Source: Clostridiales bacterium (GTDB lineage: Bacteria; Bacillota; Clostridia; Christensenellales; UBA1242). From it: DNA of 7,075 nucleotides. Each line of letters starts with the position of its first letter. Position 1 is the first letter of the stretch. The notes under the pieces were generated by a model. That model was not told the origin of the DNA. It saw nothing but the letters and a program-made list of their open reading frames with translations, and did no database searches. This document shows positions 6,687 to 7,075 of the stretch, in pieces. Where the stretch lies: NCBI GenBank assembly GCA_918241715.1, contig CAKJYB010000033.1:1-7075 (forward strand), read 5' to 3'. A program made the position numbers and the translations under genes.

Positions 6687-7075
6687 TATTTGTCTTCATT
6701 TTTTTCTTCTGCTGTGGATTGTTCGGTTTGGGAAGATTCTTCTTTCTTCTTTTTTGTCAATTTTTCAAGCAAGTTGATTGTGTTTTCTCTTCCCTCTGCA
6801 AGACGCTTTATATTGCTTCTATGCATAAAAATCAAGAAGAAAACGTTAAGCCAAATCAAAATAATTACTGGCAAAAACCAATCCCATGTGAGATTGATGC
6901 AGAAGTGCACGGTTGCATAAATGCTCATTCCAACAACATACGTAAGTGTCACCAAAAACGCATATTTGATAAAGAAGAAAAGCACAAAACAGATGGCAAA
7001 TGCAACAAGTGCAACCCACCAAAAATCTGGGTGGAACAAAAACATTCCAAGCGAACATGCAACGCCCTTTCCACC
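6686..7075 (-). CDS. plsY: Acyl-phosphate glycerol-3-phosphate acyltransferase PlsY, C-terminal 129 codons (5' end outside window)
   Basis: PlsY is a membrane enzyme that acylates glycerol-3-phosphate from acyl-phosphate, the first committed step of phospholipid synthesis in most Gram-positive bacteria. The frame is open to the right edge and its first codons read GGKGVACSLG, the conserved PlsY glycine-rich motif. The real start is therefore beyond 7075, and the internal ATG at 7045 is not the start. Hydrophobic stretches follow at fragment residues about 18-37, 38-58 and 66-83. Then comes the last PlsY motif HRSNIKRLAEGRE (85-97). Most PlsY proteins end soon after this motif. Here about 32 further residues follow, ending in a charged, low-complexity tail rich in Lys, Glu, Ser and Thr. 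The stop TAA shares a base with the next ATG. The N-terminal third, including its motif, cannot be assessed. Confidence 0.92.
   Translation of the reverse strand, partial: GGKGVACSLGMFLFHPDFWWVALVAFAICFVLFFFIKYAFLVTLTYVVGMSIYATVHFCINLTWDWFLPVIILIWLNVFFLIFMHRSNIKRLAEGRENTINLLEKLTKKKKEESSQTEQSTAEEKNEDK

Noticed and set aside
6686..7045. Treating ATG at 7045 as the start of a 119-aa membrane protein
   Set aside because: The same frame continues upstream with GGKGVACSLG, a core PlsY motif, so the ATG is internal and the gene is truncated by the window edge.
6846..7058. Minus-strand 70-codon frame overlapping PlsY in another phase
   Set aside because: The PlsY frame is supported by two family motifs and runs to the window edge. 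The overlapping frame is Cys-rich with no signature.
1..7075. tRNA, rRNA, CRISPR array, insertion sequence or attachment site
   Set aside because: No repeated spacer pattern, transposase-like frame, inverted terminal repeat pair or tRNA-like cloverleaf was seen on reading. The window is almost fully occupied by ordinary genes on one strand.

Overview
The window comes from a low-G+C, endospore-forming Firmicute of the Clostridia type. The evidence is a full-length SpoIVA, a PlsY, a LtaS-type enzyme with DltA/DltC-like partners, A+T-rich spacers and clear GGAGG-type ribosome sites. I cannot name the genus. Every supported gene lies on the minus strand, so transcription runs from the right edge to the left edge. 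Coding density is very high. The only non-coding stretches over 50 bases are 4626-4757 and 6237-6305.

Right part, 7075 to 6293: the C-terminal portion of PlsY (acyl-phosphate glycerol-3-phosphate acyltransferase, membrane phospholipid synthesis) runs in from the right edge. It overlaps by one base (TAATG) a small MmcQ/YjbR-family gene. The unit ends in an intrinsic terminator whose hairpin contains the YjbR stop codon.

Middle, 6263 to 4711: spoIVA, the ATPase that polymerises into the basement layer of the spore coat, stands alone. A weak candidate sigma-E -10 element precedes it and a strong intrinsic terminator follows it.

Left part, 4697 to 1: a well-formed housekeeping promoter starts a tightly packed unit of four genes, separated by only 8-13 bases. 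They are (i) a five-helix LtaS-like membrane phosphoglycerol transferase, (ii) a DltA-like AMP-forming ligase, (iii) a 76-aa DltC-like carrier protein, and (iv) an MBOAT O-acyltransferase cut by the left edge. The logical reading is a cell-envelope polymer module. The first enzyme would build a polyglycerol-phosphate (lipoteichoic-acid-like) chain outside the cell. The ligase would activate a small acid and load it on the carrier, and the MBOAT would pass it across the membrane to decorate the chain.

This resembles the dlt D-alanylation system, but gene order and key residues differ. The ligase has Ser where DltA has the Asp that anchors the substrate amino group, and Ile where DltA has the Cys linked to D-/L-alanine discrimination. 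The carrier has Ala in place of the Asp that normally precedes the phosphopantetheine Ser. A diverged, possibly non-D-alanine decoration system is the most interesting possibility here. It is an inference from a few residues and needs comparison with close homologues.
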